A program made the position numbers and the translations under genes. Positions 1-12,392 of a DNA stretch of 64,000 nucleotides are shown here, in pieces. Origin of the DNA: Bathymodiolus brooksi (Eukaryota; Mollusca; Bivalvia; Mytilida; Modiolidae). Under the pieces are notes generated by a model, which did not search any database, had not been told where the DNA came from, and worked only from the letters and a program-made list of their open reading frames with translations. Position 1 is the first letter of the stretch. The number at the start of each line of letters is the position of its first letter. The stretch covers positions 26,827,034-26,891,033 of the forward strand of contig OY804575.1 of the NCBI GenBank assembly GCA_963680875.1, written 5' to 3'.

Positions 1-1438
1 AACATAGGACCCTATGGGAATTTCACATTTTCATCTTTTTTTCTGAAACCACAAAACAGATTTGAATCAAACTTGGCAGAAATGTTCATTGGATGGTCAT
101 ATACAAGATTTTTGTTTTTGGCGCTGATCGGAAATCCAACATGGCTGCCAGGGCCCATAATGTGTTCTGATTGGTTGAAATTTTAAAAATCTTCTTGTTA
201 GAAACCACTAAACCAATTGAATTGTGACTTTGCAGGAATGATCATTGGGTGGTCCTGTACTAAACTTGTGAATCGTTTGCCGATCGGAAATTCAAGATGG
301 CCGCCATGACTCGACTTAGTTTAACATTGGACCCTATGGGAATTTCACATTTTCATCTTTTTTTCTGAAACCACAAAACAGATTTGAATCAAACTTGGCA
401 GAAATGTTCATTGGATGGTCATATACAAGATTTTTGTTTTTGCCGCTGATCGGAAATCCAACATGGCTGCCAGGGCCCATAATGTGTTCTGATTGGTCGA
501 AATTTAAAAAATCTTCTTGTTAGAAACCACTAAGCCAATTGAATTGTGACTTTGCAGGAATGATCATTGGGTGGTCCTGTACTAAACTTGTGAATCGTTT
601 GCTGATCGGAAATTCAAGATGGCCTCCATGACTCGACTTAATTTTAACATAGGACCCTATGGAAAAAATGTTTAAAAGTCTTCTCCTCTGAAACCAGTAA
701 GTCAGTTTAAAGCAAACATGGGATGAATGGTCCTTAGGTGGTCAACTTTCAAAATTATGTCCTGTGACCCCGACCTCCATCCAAGATGGCAACCATCAGC
801 GAACATAGTTTTAACATAGGACCCTATGGGAAATATATTTAAAAATCTTCTTCTCTGAAACCAGTAAGCCAATTTAAAGCAAACATGGCATGGATGGTCC
901 TTACGTGGTCAATTTTCAAAATTGTGTCCAGTGACCCTGACCTCCATCCAAGATGGCCACCTTCAGCAGACATACTGTAGTTTTAACATAGGACCCTATG
1001 GGAAAAAATATTTTAAAATCTTCTCCTCTGAAACTAGTAAGCCAATATAGCAAACATGTCATCGATGGTCCTTAGGTGGTCAACTTCCAAAATTGTGTTC
1101 AGTGATCCCGATCTCGGTTCAAAATGACCGCCGTCAGCAGACATAGTTTTAACATAGGACCCTATGGGAAAATTGTTTAAAAGTCTTCTCTTCTGAAACC
1201 AGTCAGCCAATTTAAAGCAAACATGGCATGGATGGTCCTTGGGTAGTATATTTTCAAAATTGTGTCCGGTGACCACGACCTCCATCCAAGATGGCTGCCA
1301 TGAGCAGACATAGTTTTAACATAGAACCCTATGGCAGTATGGGATTTGAATAGTAACTTAAATGTATTCAGCATGCAGACATTCTTAAGAGGACTTATTT
1401 ATGTCAGGTGAGCGATACAGGCTCACCTGAGCCTCTAG
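1..1438 (+). mobile_element. Helentron/pearl-like element, copy 0 (left-truncated by window)
   Basis: Two dimeric A-type cores are visible (1-322, 323-645), then four B-type monomers of 166-172 bp starting at 646, 813, 985 and 1151, then a tail from 1318. The right terminus has an 8-bp stem (AGGTGAGC at 1406-1413 and GCTCACCT at 1421-1428, 7-nt loop), six bases, then CTAG at 1435-1438. A hairpin just before CTRR is the classic Helitron 3' end; subterminal inverted repeats and tandem cores resemble the Helentron-associated class and the bivalve pearl/cvA elements. No Rep/helicase is present, so the element is non-autonomous. Assignment to Helentron rather than another class is inference. Confidence 0.75.
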
Positions 1439-2119
1439 TTATGTTATGGCACTGTTGTTGTCTGTCACTAAATAAAATGGTTTCCGTACAATAAAGTTGT
1501 AGTTGACAGATCCTTCTGAATTTGGAACACAATGATCCTTGGCACTGGTTATTGATTTGGGGTATTGTAACTTACCTGTTTCCAAACAAGAAGCCCTAAT
1601 GTGCTAAAATGGATGATTCTGTTATTTGTATACAGAGAGCTTATTTTTTAACTGATTTTGATGTGATTATAAAAACAATTTGGGTATTATATTTCAAAAA
1701 GGAGTCTAAAAGGACCAAAATCCGAAATTTCACATATTTGGAGAGCATATATATAATTTTTGATGGGGTTTTTTACTTTGAATTTATTGAAATGAGAGCT
1801 TCCAGTAGTATGTCAACAGATTTCCTCTATCACTTATGGTTTCTGAAATAAACAACCAAAAGGGGCCACCAAATTCCAACATTTGAACTTTTCATTAATG
1901 CAGTTTCCTGCCACAATATAACTTAAATATTGTTGAAAGTGGCATTAAACACCCTAACCCTTAATGCAGTTTAAAAAAAAATGATCATCTTTATGGGTTA
2001 GTAATTGACCATAAAAAAAATTGCTCTTTTATTTCAAAAAGGGGCCAAAATTGAGAAGCTTTGAATATTTGGAAAGAATATAGAATTTTTATTTTTCACC
2101 CAATTTGGATGCAGTTTTT
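1439..2119 (+). repeat. Macrosatellite linker 1 (681 bp, long form)
   Basis: AT-rich non-coding linker. Its two halves resemble each other: the stretch around 1650-1770 (a phenylalanine/isoleucine-rich shadow frame lies here) and that around 1985-2095 share the ATTTCAAAAAGG motif and flanking words, so the linker is itself built from an older duplicated sequence. 'Long form' means it keeps an 11-bp segment between the direct repeats TCAAAAAGG and TCTAAAAGG near 1690. I see no gene in it. Confidence 0.85.
1907..1960 (+). mobile_element. 5'-truncated SINE fragment with 12-bp target-site duplication
   Basis: A 54-bp piece containing ATTGTTGAAAGTGGCATTAA and ending in CCCTAACCC is flanked by perfect direct repeats TTAATGCAGTTT at 1895-1906 and 1961-1972. 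Its sequence matches the 3' end of the longer SINE at 36106-36323. The same fragment sits at the same place in every linker (for example just after 4050, 6870, 9690, 12180, 14680, 17190, 19680, 22180, 24980 and 27805), so it inserted once before the array was amplified. Confidence 0.85.
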
Positions 2120-3615
2120 AGCTCACCTGGCCATAGGCCATGTGAGCTTTTGTCATGGGTAAGCGTCTGTCGTCCGTCCGTCCGTCCGTCCGTTAGCTTT
2201 TCACATATAAATCTTCTTCTCTGAAACCGCTGAACAGAAATCAGCCAAACTTGCCAGAAATGTTCACTGGATGGTCCTCTACCAGATTTGTGTTTTTGGT
2301 GCTGATTTGAAATCCAACATGGCTGCCAGGGTCCATAATGTGTTCTCATTGGCTGAAATTTTAAAAATCTTCTTGTCAGAAACCACTAAGTCAATTGAAT
2401 TGTGACTTTGCAGGAATGATCATTGGGTGGTCCTGTACTAAACTTGTGAATCGTTTGCCGATCGGAAATTCAAGATGGCCGCCATGACTCGACTTAGTTT
2501 AACATTGGACCCTATGGGAATTTCACATTTTCATCTTTTTTTCTGAAACCACAAAACAGATTTGAATCAAACTTGGCAGAAATGTTCATTGGATGGTCAT
2601 ATACAAGATTTTTGTTTTTGCCGCTGATCGGAAATCCAACATGGCTGCCAGGGCCCATAATGTGTTCTGATTGGTCGAAATTTAAAAAATCTTCTTGTTA
2701 GAAACCACTAAGCCAATTGAATTGTGACTTTGCAGGAATGATCATTGGGTGGTCCTGTACTAAACTTGTGAATCGTTTGCTGATCGGAAATTCAAGATGG
2801 CCTCCATGACTCGACTTAATTTTAACATAGGACCCTATGGAAAAAATGTTTAAAAGTCTTCTCCTCTGAAACCAGTAAGTCAGTTTAAAGCAAACATGGG
2901 ATGAATGGTCCTTAGGTGGTCAACTTTCAAAATTATGTCCTGTGACCCCGACCTCCATCCAAGATGGCAACCATCAGCGAACATAGTTTTAACATAGGAC
3001 CCTATGGGAAATATATTTAAAAATCTTCTTCTCTGAAACCAGTAAGCCAATTTAAAGCAAACATGGCATGGATGGTCCTTACGTGGTCAATTTTCAAAAT
3101 TGTGTCCAGTGACCCTGACCTCCATCCAAGATGGCCACCTTCAGCAGACATACTGTAGTTTTAACATAGGACTCTATGGAAAAAATATTTTAAAATCTTC
3201 TCCTCTGAAACTAGTAAGCCAATATAGCAAACATGTCATCGATGGTCCTTAGGTGGTCAACTTCCAAAATTGTGTTCAGTGATCCCGATCTCGGTTCAAA
3301 ATGGCCACCGTCAGCAGACATAGTTTTAACATAGGACCCTATGGGAAAATTGTTTAAAAGTCTTCTCTTCTGAAACCAGTCAGCCAATTTAAAGCAAACA
3401 TGGCATGGATGGTCCTTGGGTAGTATATTTTCAAAATTGTGTCCGGTGACCACGACCTCCATCCAAGATGGCTGCCATGAGCAGACATAGTTTTAACATA
3501 GAACCCTATGGCAGTATGGGATTTGAATAGTAACTTAGATGTATTCAGCATGCAGACATTCTTAAGAGGACTTATTTATGTCAGGTGAGCGATACACGCT
3601 CACCTGAGCCTCTAG
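2120..3615 (+). mobile_element. Helentron/pearl-like element, copy 1 (1496 bp, two A dimers)
   Basis: First copy with a complete left end. It opens with GCTCACCTG, and its near-inverted partner (with one mismatch, CATGTGAGC) follows GGCCATAGGC, so the left hairpin is imperfect here. A (CCGT)n microsatellite lies at about 2170-2193. Then come an A dimer fused to the leader (to about 2500), one further A dimer (2501-2823), four B monomers and the 3' hairpin. The right-hand loop reads GATACAC instead of GATACAG, which lengthens the stem by one G-C pair. CTAG is at 3612-3615. This is the shortest regular member of the length ladder. Confidence 0.8.
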
Positions 3616-4285
3616 TTATGTTATGGCACTGTTGTTGTCTGTCACTAAATAAAATGGTTTCCGTACAATAAAGTTGTAGTTGACAGATCCTTCTGAATTT
3701 GGAACACAATGATCCTTGGCACTGGTTATTGATTTGGGGTATTGTAACTTACCTGTTTCCAAACAAGAAGCCCTAATGTGCTAAAATGGATGATTCTGTT
3801 ATTTGTATACAGAGAGCTTATTTTTTAACTGATTTTGATGTGATTATAAAAACAATTTGGGTATTATATTTCTAAAAGGACCAAAATCCGAAATTTCACA
3901 TATTTGGAGAGCATATATATAATTTTTGATGGGGTTTTTTACTTTGAATTTATTGAAATGAGAGCTTCCAGTAGTATGTCAACAGATTTCCTCTATCACT
4001 TATGGTTTCTGAAATAAACAACCAAAAGGGGCCACCAAATTCCAACATTTGAACTTTTCATTAATGCAGTTTCCTGCCACAATATAACTTAAATATTGTT
4101 GAAAGTGGCATTAAACACCCTAACCCTTAATGCAGTTTTAAAAAAAATGATCATCTTTATGGGTTAGTAATTGACCATAAAAAAAATTGCTCTTTTATTT
4201 CAAAAAGGGGCCAAAATTGAGAAGCTTTGAATATTTGGAAAGAATATAGAATTTTTATTTTTCACCCAATTTGGATGCAGTTTTT
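3616..4285 (+). repeat. Macrosatellite linker 2 (670 bp, short form)
   Basis: Same linker with the 11-bp segment deleted between the TCAAAAAGG/TCTAAAAGG direct repeats (near 3870), leaving one hybrid copy. The SINE fragment and both duplications are present. No gene. Confidence 0.85.
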
Positions 4286-6425
4286 AGCTCACCTGGCCAT
4301 AGGCCATGTGAGCTTTTGTCATGGGTAAGCGTCTGTCGTCCGTCCGTCCGTCCGTCCGTTAGCTTTTCACATATAAATCTTCTTCTCTGAAACCGCTGAA
4401 CAGAAATCAGCCAAACTTGCCAGAAATGTTCACTGGATGGTCCTCTACCAGATTTGTGTTTTTGGTGCTGATTTGAAATCCAACATGGCTGCCAGGGTCC
4501 ATAATGTGTTCTCATTGGCTGAAATTTTAAAAATCTTCTTGTCAGAAACCACTAAGTCAATTGAATTGTGACTTTGCAGGAATGATCATTGGGTGGTCCT
4601 GTACTAAATTTGTGAATCGTTTGCCGATCGGAAATTCAAGATGGCCGCCATGACTCGACTTAGTTTAACATAGGACCCTATGGGAATTTCACATTTTCAT
4701 CTTTTTTTCTGATACCACAAAACAGATTTGAATCAAACTTGGTAGAAATGTTCATTGGATGGTCATATACAAGATTTTTGTTTTTGGCGCTGATCGGAAA
4801 TCCAACATGGCTGCCAGGGCCCATAATGTGTTCTGATTGGTTGAAATTTAAAAAATCTTCTTGTTAGAAACCACTAAGCCAATTGAATTGTGACTTTGCA
4901 GGAATGATCATTGGGTGGTCCTGTACTAAACTTGTGAATCGTTTGCCGATCGGAAATTCAAGATGGCCGCCATGACTCGACTTAGTTTAACATTGGACCC
5001 TATGGGAATTTCACATTTTCATCTTTTTTTCTGAAACCACAAAACAGATTTGAATCAAACTTGGCAGAAATGTTCATTGGATGGTCATATACAAGATTTT
5101 TGTTTTTGGCGCTGATCGAAAATCCAACATGGCTGCCAGGGCCCATAATGTGTTCTGATTGGTCGAAATTTAAAAAATCTTCTTGTTAGAAACCACTAAG
5201 CCAATTGAATTGTGACTTTGCAGGAATGATCATTGGGTGGTCATGTACTAAACTTGCGAATCGTTTGCCAATCGGAAATTCAAGATGGCCTCCATGACTC
5301 GACTTAGTTTAACATTGGACCCTATGGGAATTTCACATTTTCATCTTTGTTTCTGAACCCACAAAACAGATTTGAATCAAACTTGGCAGAAATGTTCATT
5401 GGATGGTCATATACAAGATTTGTGTTTTTGGTGCTGATCGGAAATCCAACATGGCTGCCAGGGCCTATAATGTGTTCTGATTGGTCGAAATTTTTAAAAT
5501 CTTCTTGTTAGAAACCACTAAGCCAATTGAATTGTGGCTTTGCAGGAATGATCATTGGGTGGTCCTGTACTAAACTTGTGAATCGTTTGCTGATCGGAAA
5601 TTCAAGATGGCCACCATGACTCGACTTAATTTTAACATAGGACCCTATGGAAAAAATGTTTAAAAGTCTTCTCCTCTGAAACCAGTAAGTCAGTTTAAAG
5701 CAAACATGGGATGAATGGTCCTTAGGTGGTCAACTTTCAAAATTATGTCCTGTGACCCCGACCTCCATTCAAGATGGCAACCATCAGCGAACATAGTTTT
5801 AACATAGGACCCTATGGGAAATATATTTAAAAATCTTCTTCTCTGAAACCAGTAAGCCAATTTAAAGCAAACATGGCATGGATGGTCCTTACGTGGTCAA
5901 TTTTCAAAATTGTGTCCAGTGACCCTGACCTCCATCCAAGATGGCCACCTTCAGCAGACATACTGTAGTTTTAACATAGGACTCTATGGAAAAAATATTT
6001 TAAAATCTTCTCCTCTGAAACTAGTAAGCCAATATAGCAAACATGTCATCGATGGTCCTTAGGTGGTCAACTTCCAAAATTGTGTTCAGTGATCCCGATC
6101 TCGGTTCAAAATGGCCACCGTCAGCAGACATAGTTTTAACATAGGACCCTATGGGAAAATTGTTTAAAAGTCTTCTCTTCTGAAACCAGTCAGCCAATTT
6201 AAAGCAAACATGGCATGGATGGTCCTTGGGTAGTATATTTTCAAAATTGTGTCCGGTGACCACGACCTCCATCCAAGATGGCTGCCATGAGCAGACATAG
6301 TTTTAACATAGAACCCTATGGCAGTATGGGATTTGAATAGTAACTTAGATGTATTCAGCATGCAGACATTCTTAAGAGGACTTATTTATGTCAGGTGAGC
6401 GATACACGCTCACCTGAGCCTCTAG
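4286..6425 (+). mobile_element. Helentron/pearl-like element, copy 2 (2140 bp, four A dimers)
   Basis: It carries four A dimers, two more than copy 1, which accounts for exactly 644 extra bases. It shares the CATGTGAGC left arm and GATACAC right loop with copies 1 and 3, marking a local subfamily. It is nearly identical to copy 3, differing at scattered sites such as GATACCAC against GAAACCAC near 4710. CTAG is at 6422-6425. Confidence 0.8.
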
Positions 6426-7094
6426 TTATGTTATGGCACTGTTGTTGTCTGTCACTAAATAAAATGGTTTCCGTACAATAAAGTTGTAGTTGACAGATCC
6501 TTCTGAATTTGGAACACAATGATCCTTGGCACTGGTTATTGATTTGGGGTATTGTAACTTACCTGTTTCCAAACAAGAAGCCCTAATGTGCTAAAATGGA
6601 TGATTCTGTTATTTGTATACAGAGAGCTTATTTTTTAACTGATTTTGATGTGATTATAAAACAATTTGGGTATTATATTTCTAAAAGGACCAAAATCCGA
6701 AATTTCACATATTTGGAGAGCATATATATAATTTTTGATGGGGTTTTTTACTTTGAATTTATTGAAATGAGAGCTTCCAGTAGTATGTCAACAGATTTCC
6801 TCTATCACTTATGGTTTCTGAAATAAACAACCAAAAGGGGCCACCAAATTCCAACATTTGAACTTTTCATTAATGCAGTTTCCTGCCACAATATAACTTA
6901 AATATTGTTGAAAGTGGCATTAAACACCCTAACCCTTAATGCAGTTTTAAAAAAAATGATCATCTTTATGGGTTAGTAATTGACCATAAAAAAAATTGCT
7001 CTTTTATTTCAAAAAGGGGCCAAAATTGAGAAGCTTTGAATATTTGGAAAGAATATAGAATTTTTATTTTTCACCCAATTTGGATGCAGTTTTT
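6426..7094 (+). repeat. Macrosatellite linker 3 (669 bp, short form)
   Basis: Short-form linker, also one adenine shorter in an A run near 6658. That single-base change shifts the reading frame of the shadow open frame found here without consequence, which is consistent with the linker being non-coding. Confidence 0.85.
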
Positions 7095-9234
7095 AGCTCA
7101 CCTGGCCATAGGCCATGTGAGCTTTTGTCATGGGTAAGCGTCTGTCGTCCGTCCGTCCGTCCGTCCGTTAGCTTTTCACATATAAATCTTCTTCTCTGAA
7201 ACCGCTGAACAGAAATCAGCCAAACTTGCCAGAAATGTTCACTGGATGGTCCTCTACCAGATTTGTGTTTTTGGTGCTGATTTGAAATCCAACATGGCTG
7301 CCAGGGTCCATAATGTGTTCTCATTGGCTGAAATTTTAAAAATCTTCTTGTCAGAAACCACTAAGTCAATTGAATTGTGACTTTGCAGGAATGATCATTG
7401 GGTGGTCCTGTACTAAATTTGTGAATCGTTTGCCGATCGGAAATTCAAGATGGCCGCCATGACTCGACTTAGTTTAACATAGGACCCTATGGGAATTTCA
7501 CATTTTCATCTTTTTTTCTGAAACCACAAAACAGATTTGAATCAAACTTGGCAGAAATGTTCATTGGATGGTCATATACAAGATTTTTGTTTTTGGCGCT
7601 GATCGGAAATCCAACATGGCTGCCAGGGCCCATAATGTGTTCTGATTGGTTGAAATTTAAAAAATCTTCTTGTTAGAAACCACTAAGCCAATTGAATTGT
7701 GACTTTGCAGGAATGATCATTGGGTGGTCCTGTACTAAACTTGTGAATCGTTTGCCGATCGGAAATTCAAGATGGCCGCCATGACTCGACTTAGTTTAAC
7801 ATTGGACCCTATGGGAATTTCACATTTTCATCTTTTTTTCTGAAACCACAAAACAGATTTGAATCAAACTTGGCAGAAATGTTCATTGGATGGTCATATA
7901 CAAGATTTTTGTTTTTGGCGCTGATCGAAAATCCAACATGGCTGCCAGGGCCCATAATGTGTTCTGATTGGTCGAAATTTAAAAAATCTTCTTGTTAGAA
8001 ACCACTAAGCCAATTGAATTGTGACTTTGCAGGAATGATCATTGGGTGGTCATGTACTAAACTTGCGAATCGTTTGCCAATCGGAAATTCAAGATGGCCT
8101 CCATGACTCGACTTAGTTTAACATTGGACCCTATGGGAATTTCACATTTTCATCTTTGTTTCTGAACCCACAAAACAGATTTGAATCAAACTTGGCAGAA
8201 ATGTTCATTGGATGGTCATATACAAGATTTGTGTTTTTGGTGCTGATCGGAAATCCAACATGGCTGCCAGGGCCTATAATGTGTTCTGATTGGTCGAAAT
8301 TTAAAAAATCTTCTTGTTAGAAACCACTAAGCCAATTGAATTGTGGCTTTGCAGGAATGATCATTGGGTGGTCCTGTACTAAACTTGTGAATCGTTTGCT
8401 GATCGGAAATTCAAGATGGCCACCATGACTCGACTTAATTTTAACATAGGACCCTATGGAAAAAATGTTTAAAAGTCTTCTCCTCTGAAACCAGTAAGTC
8501 AGTTTAAAGCAAACATGGGATGAATGGTCCTTAGGTGGTCAACTTTCAAAATTATGTCCTGTGACCCCGACCTCCATTCAAGATGGCAACCATCAGCGAA
8601 CATAGTTTTAACATAGGACCCTATGGGAAATATATTTAAAAATCTTCTTCTCTGAAACCAGTAAGCCAATTTAAAGCAAACATGGCATGGATGGTCCTTA
8701 CGTGGTCAATTTTCAAAATTGTGTCCAGTGACCCTGACCTCCATCCAAGATGGCCACCTTCAGCAGACATACTGTAGTTTTAACATAGGACTCTATGGAA
8801 AAAATATTTTAAAATCTTCTCCTCTGAAACTAGTAAGCCAATATAGCAAACATGTCATCGATGGTCCTTAGGTGGTCAACTTCCAAAATTGTGTTCAGTG
8901 ATCCCGATCTCGGTTCAAAATGGCCACCGTCAGCAGACATAGTTTTAACATAGGACCCTATGGGAAAATTGTTTAAAAGTCTTCTCTTCTGAAACCAGTC
9001 AGCCAATTTAAAGCAAACATGGCATGGATGGTCCTTGGGTAGTATATTTTCAAAATTGTGTCCGGTGACCACGACCTCCATCCAAGATGGCTGCCATGAG
9101 CAGACATAGTTTTAACATAGAACCCTATGGCAGTATGGGATTTGAATAGTAACTTAGATGTATTCAGCATGCAGACATTCTTAAGAGGACTTATTTATGT
9201 CAGGTGAGCGATACACGCTCACCTGAGCCTCTAG
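7095..9234 (+). mobile_element. Helentron/pearl-like element, copy 3 (2140 bp, four A dimers)
   Basis: Same length and dimer order as copy 2, with the same left-arm and right-loop variants. The pair looks like a recent duplication of a whole 2.81-kb period. CTAG is at 9231-9234. Confidence 0.8.
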
Positions 9235-9904
9235 TTATGTTATGGCACTGTTGTTGTCTGTCACTAAATAAAATGGTTTCCGTACAATAAAGTTGTAGTT
9301 GACAGATCCTTCTGAATTTGGAACACAATGATCCTTGGCACTGGTTATTGATTTGGGGTATTGTAACTTACCTGTTTCCAAACAAGAAGCCCTAATGTGC
9401 TAAAATGGATGATTCTGTTATTTGTATACAGAGAGCTTATTTTTTAACTGATTTTGATGTGATTATAAAAACAATTTGGGTATTATATTTCTAAAAGGAC
9501 CAAAATCCGAAATTTCACATATTTGGAGAGCATATATATAATTTTTGATGGGGTTTTTTACTTTGAATTTATTGAAATGAGAGCTTCCAGTAGTATGTCA
9601 ACAGATTTCCTCTATCACTTATGGTTTCTGAAATAAACAACCAAAAGGGGCCACCAAATTCCAACATTTGAACTTTTCATTAATGCAGTTTCCTGCCACA
9701 ATATAACTTAAATATTGTTGAAAGTGGCATTAAACACCCTAACCCTTAATGCAGTTTTAAAAAAAATGATCATCTTTATGGGTTAGTAATTGACCATAAA
9801 AAAAATTGCTCTTTTATTTCAAAAAGGGGCCAAAATTGAGAAGCTTTGAATATTTGGAAAGAATATAGAATTTTTATTTTTCACCCAATTTTAATGCAGT
9901 TTTT
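9235..9904 (+). repeat. Macrosatellite linker 4 (670 bp, short form)
   Basis: Short-form linker whose last bases read AATTTTAATGCAG before the next element, a variant shared with the linkers ending at 17407 and 25193. No gene. Confidence 0.85.
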
Positions 9905-11722
9905 AGCTCACCTGGCCATAGGCCAGGTGAGATTTTGTCATGGGTAAGCGTCCGTCGTCCGTCCGTCCGTCCGTCCGTTAGCTTTTCACATTTAAATCTT
10001 CTTCTCTGAAACCGCTGAACAGAAATCAGTCAAACTTGCCAGAAATGTTCACTGGATGGTCCTCTACCAGATTTGTGTTTTTGGTGCTGATTTGAAATCC
10101 AACATGGCTGCCAGGGTCCATAATGTGTTCTCATTGGCTGAAATTTTAAAAATCTTCTTGTCAGAAACCACTAAGTCAATTGAATTGTGACTTTGCAGGA
10201 ATGATCATTGGGTGGTCCTGTACTAAATTTGTGAATCGTTTGCCGATCGAAATTCAAGATGGCCGCCATGACTCGACTTAGTTTAACATTGGACCCTATG
10301 GGAATTTCACATTTTCATCTTTTTTTCTGAAACCACAAAACAGATTTGAATCAAACTTGGCAGAAATGTTCATTGGATGGTCATATACAAGATTTTTGTT
10401 TTTGGCGCTGATCGAAAATCCAACATGGCTGCCAGGGCCCATAATGTGTTCTGATTGGTCGAAATTTAAAAAATCTTCTTGTTAGAAACCACTAAGCCAA
10501 TTGAATTGTGACTTTGCAGGAATGATCATTGGGTGGTCATGTACTAAACTTGCGAATCGTTTGCCAATCGGAAATTCAAGATGGCCGCCATGACTCGACT
10601 TAGTTTAACATTGGACCCTATGGGAATTTCACATTTTCATCTTTTTTTCTGAAACCACAAAACAGATTTGAACCAAACTTGGCAGAAATGTTCATTGGAT
10701 GGTCATATACAAGATTTGTGTTTTTGGTGCTGATCGGAAATCCAACATGGCTGCCAGGGCCTATAATGTGTTCTGATTGGTCGAAATTTTTTAAATCTTC
10801 TTGTTAGAAACCACTAAGCCAATTGAATTGTGGCTTTGCAGGAATGATCATTGGGTGGTCCTGTACTAAACTTGTGAATCGTTTGCTGATCGGAAATTCA
10901 AGATGGCCACCATGACTCGACTTAATTTTAACATAGGACCCTATGGAAAAAATGTTTAAAAGTCTTCTCCTCTGAAACCAGTAAGTCAGTTTAAAGCAAA
11001 CATGGGATGAATGGTCCTTAGGTGGTCAACTTTCAAAATTATGTCCTGTGACCCCGACCTCCATCCAAGATGGCAACCATCAGCGAACATAGTTTTAACA
11101 TAGGACCCTATGGGAAATATATTTAAAAATCTTCTTCTCTGAAACCAGTAAGCCAATTTAAAGCAAACATGGCATGGATGGTCCTTACGTGGTCAATTTT
11201 CAAAATTGTGTCCAGTGACCCTGACCTCCATCCAAGATGGCCACCTTCAGCAGACATACTGTAGTTTTAACATAGGACCCTATGGGAAAAAATATTTTAA
11301 AATCTTCTCCTCTGAAACTAGTAAGCCAATATAGCAAACATGTCATCGATGGTCCTTAGGTGGTCAACTTCCAAAATTGTGTTCAGTGATCCCGATCTCG
11401 GTTCAAAATGACCGCCGTCAGCAGACATAGTTTTAACATAGGACCCTATGGGAAAATTGTTTAAAAGTCTTCTCTTCTGAAACCAGTCAGCCAATTTAAA
11501 GCAAACATGGCATGGATGGTCCTTGGGTAGTATATTTTCAAAATTGTGTCCGGTGACCACGACCTCCATCCAAGATGGCTGCCATGAGCAGACATAGTTT
11601 TAACATAGAACCCTATGGCAGTATGGGATTTGAATAGTAACTTAGATGTATTCAGCATGCAGACATTCTTAAGAGGACTTATTTATGTCAGGTGAGCGAT
11701 ACAGGCTCACCTGAGCCTCTAG
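9905..11722 (+). mobile_element. Helentron/pearl-like element, copy 4 (1818 bp, three A dimers)
   Basis: The left hairpin is perfect here (GCTCACCTG with CAGGTGAG), followed by the unusual GATTTTG instead of GCTTTTG. It carries GCCGATCGAAATTC with one G lost (near 10245) and GAACCAAAC near 10671. These markers recur in copy 7, 7503 bp away, and the latter two also in copy 8. Confidence 0.8.
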
Positions 11723-12392
11723 TTATGTTATGGCACTGTTGTTGTCTGTCACTAAATAAAATGGTTTCCGTACAATAAAGTTGTAATTGACAGATCCTTC
11801 TGAATTTGGAACACAATGATCCTTGGCACTGGTTATTGATTTGGGGTATTGTAACTTACCTGTTTCCAAACAAGAAGCCCTAATGTGCTAAAATGGATGA
11901 TTCTGTTATTTGTATACAGAGAGCTTATTTTTTAACTGATTTTGATGTGATTATAAAAACAATTTGGGTATTATATTTCTAAAAGGACCAAAATCCGAAA
12001 TTTCACATATTTGGAGAGCATATATATAATTTTTGATGGGGTTTTTTACTTTGAATTTATTGAAATGAGAGCTTCCAGTAGTATGTCAACAGATTTCCTC
12101 TATCACTTATGGTTTCTGAAATAAACAACCAAAAGGGGCCACCAAATTCCAACATTTGAACTTTTCATTAATGCAGTTTCCTGCCACAATATAACTTAAA
12201 TAGTGTTGGAAGTGGCATTAAACACCCTAACCCTTAATGCAGTTTTAAAAAAAATGATCATCTTTATGGGTTAGTAATTGACCATAAAAAAAATTGCTCT
12301 TTTATTTCAAAAAGGGGCCAAAATTGAGAAGCTTTGAATATTTGGAAAGAATATAGAATTTTTATTTTTCACCCAATTTTGATGCAGTTTTT
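11723..12392 (+). repeat. Macrosatellite linker 5 (670 bp, short form)
   Basis: Short form, with GTTGTAATTGAC (others have GTTGTAGTTGAC) and TAGTGTTGGAAG inside the SINE fragment. Both variants recur in linker 8, so copy 4 with linker 5 and copy 7 with linker 8 form matching 2488-bp blocks. Confidence 0.85.

Noticed and set aside
1034..1285. Recurrent 83-codon minus-strand frame found in every macrosatellite unit, with overlapping 65- and 86-codon frames
   Set aside because: It is a translation across two non-coding core monomers; neighbouring monomers of the same ancestry do not keep the frame, the frames overlap one another, and conservation follows the recent duplication of the DNA rather than codon positions.
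1609..1851. Recurrent 80-codon plus-strand frame in the linkers
   Set aside because: An 11-bp deletion or the loss of one A disrupts or shifts it in several copies without any compensating change, and the diverged relative after 29665 does not preserve it.
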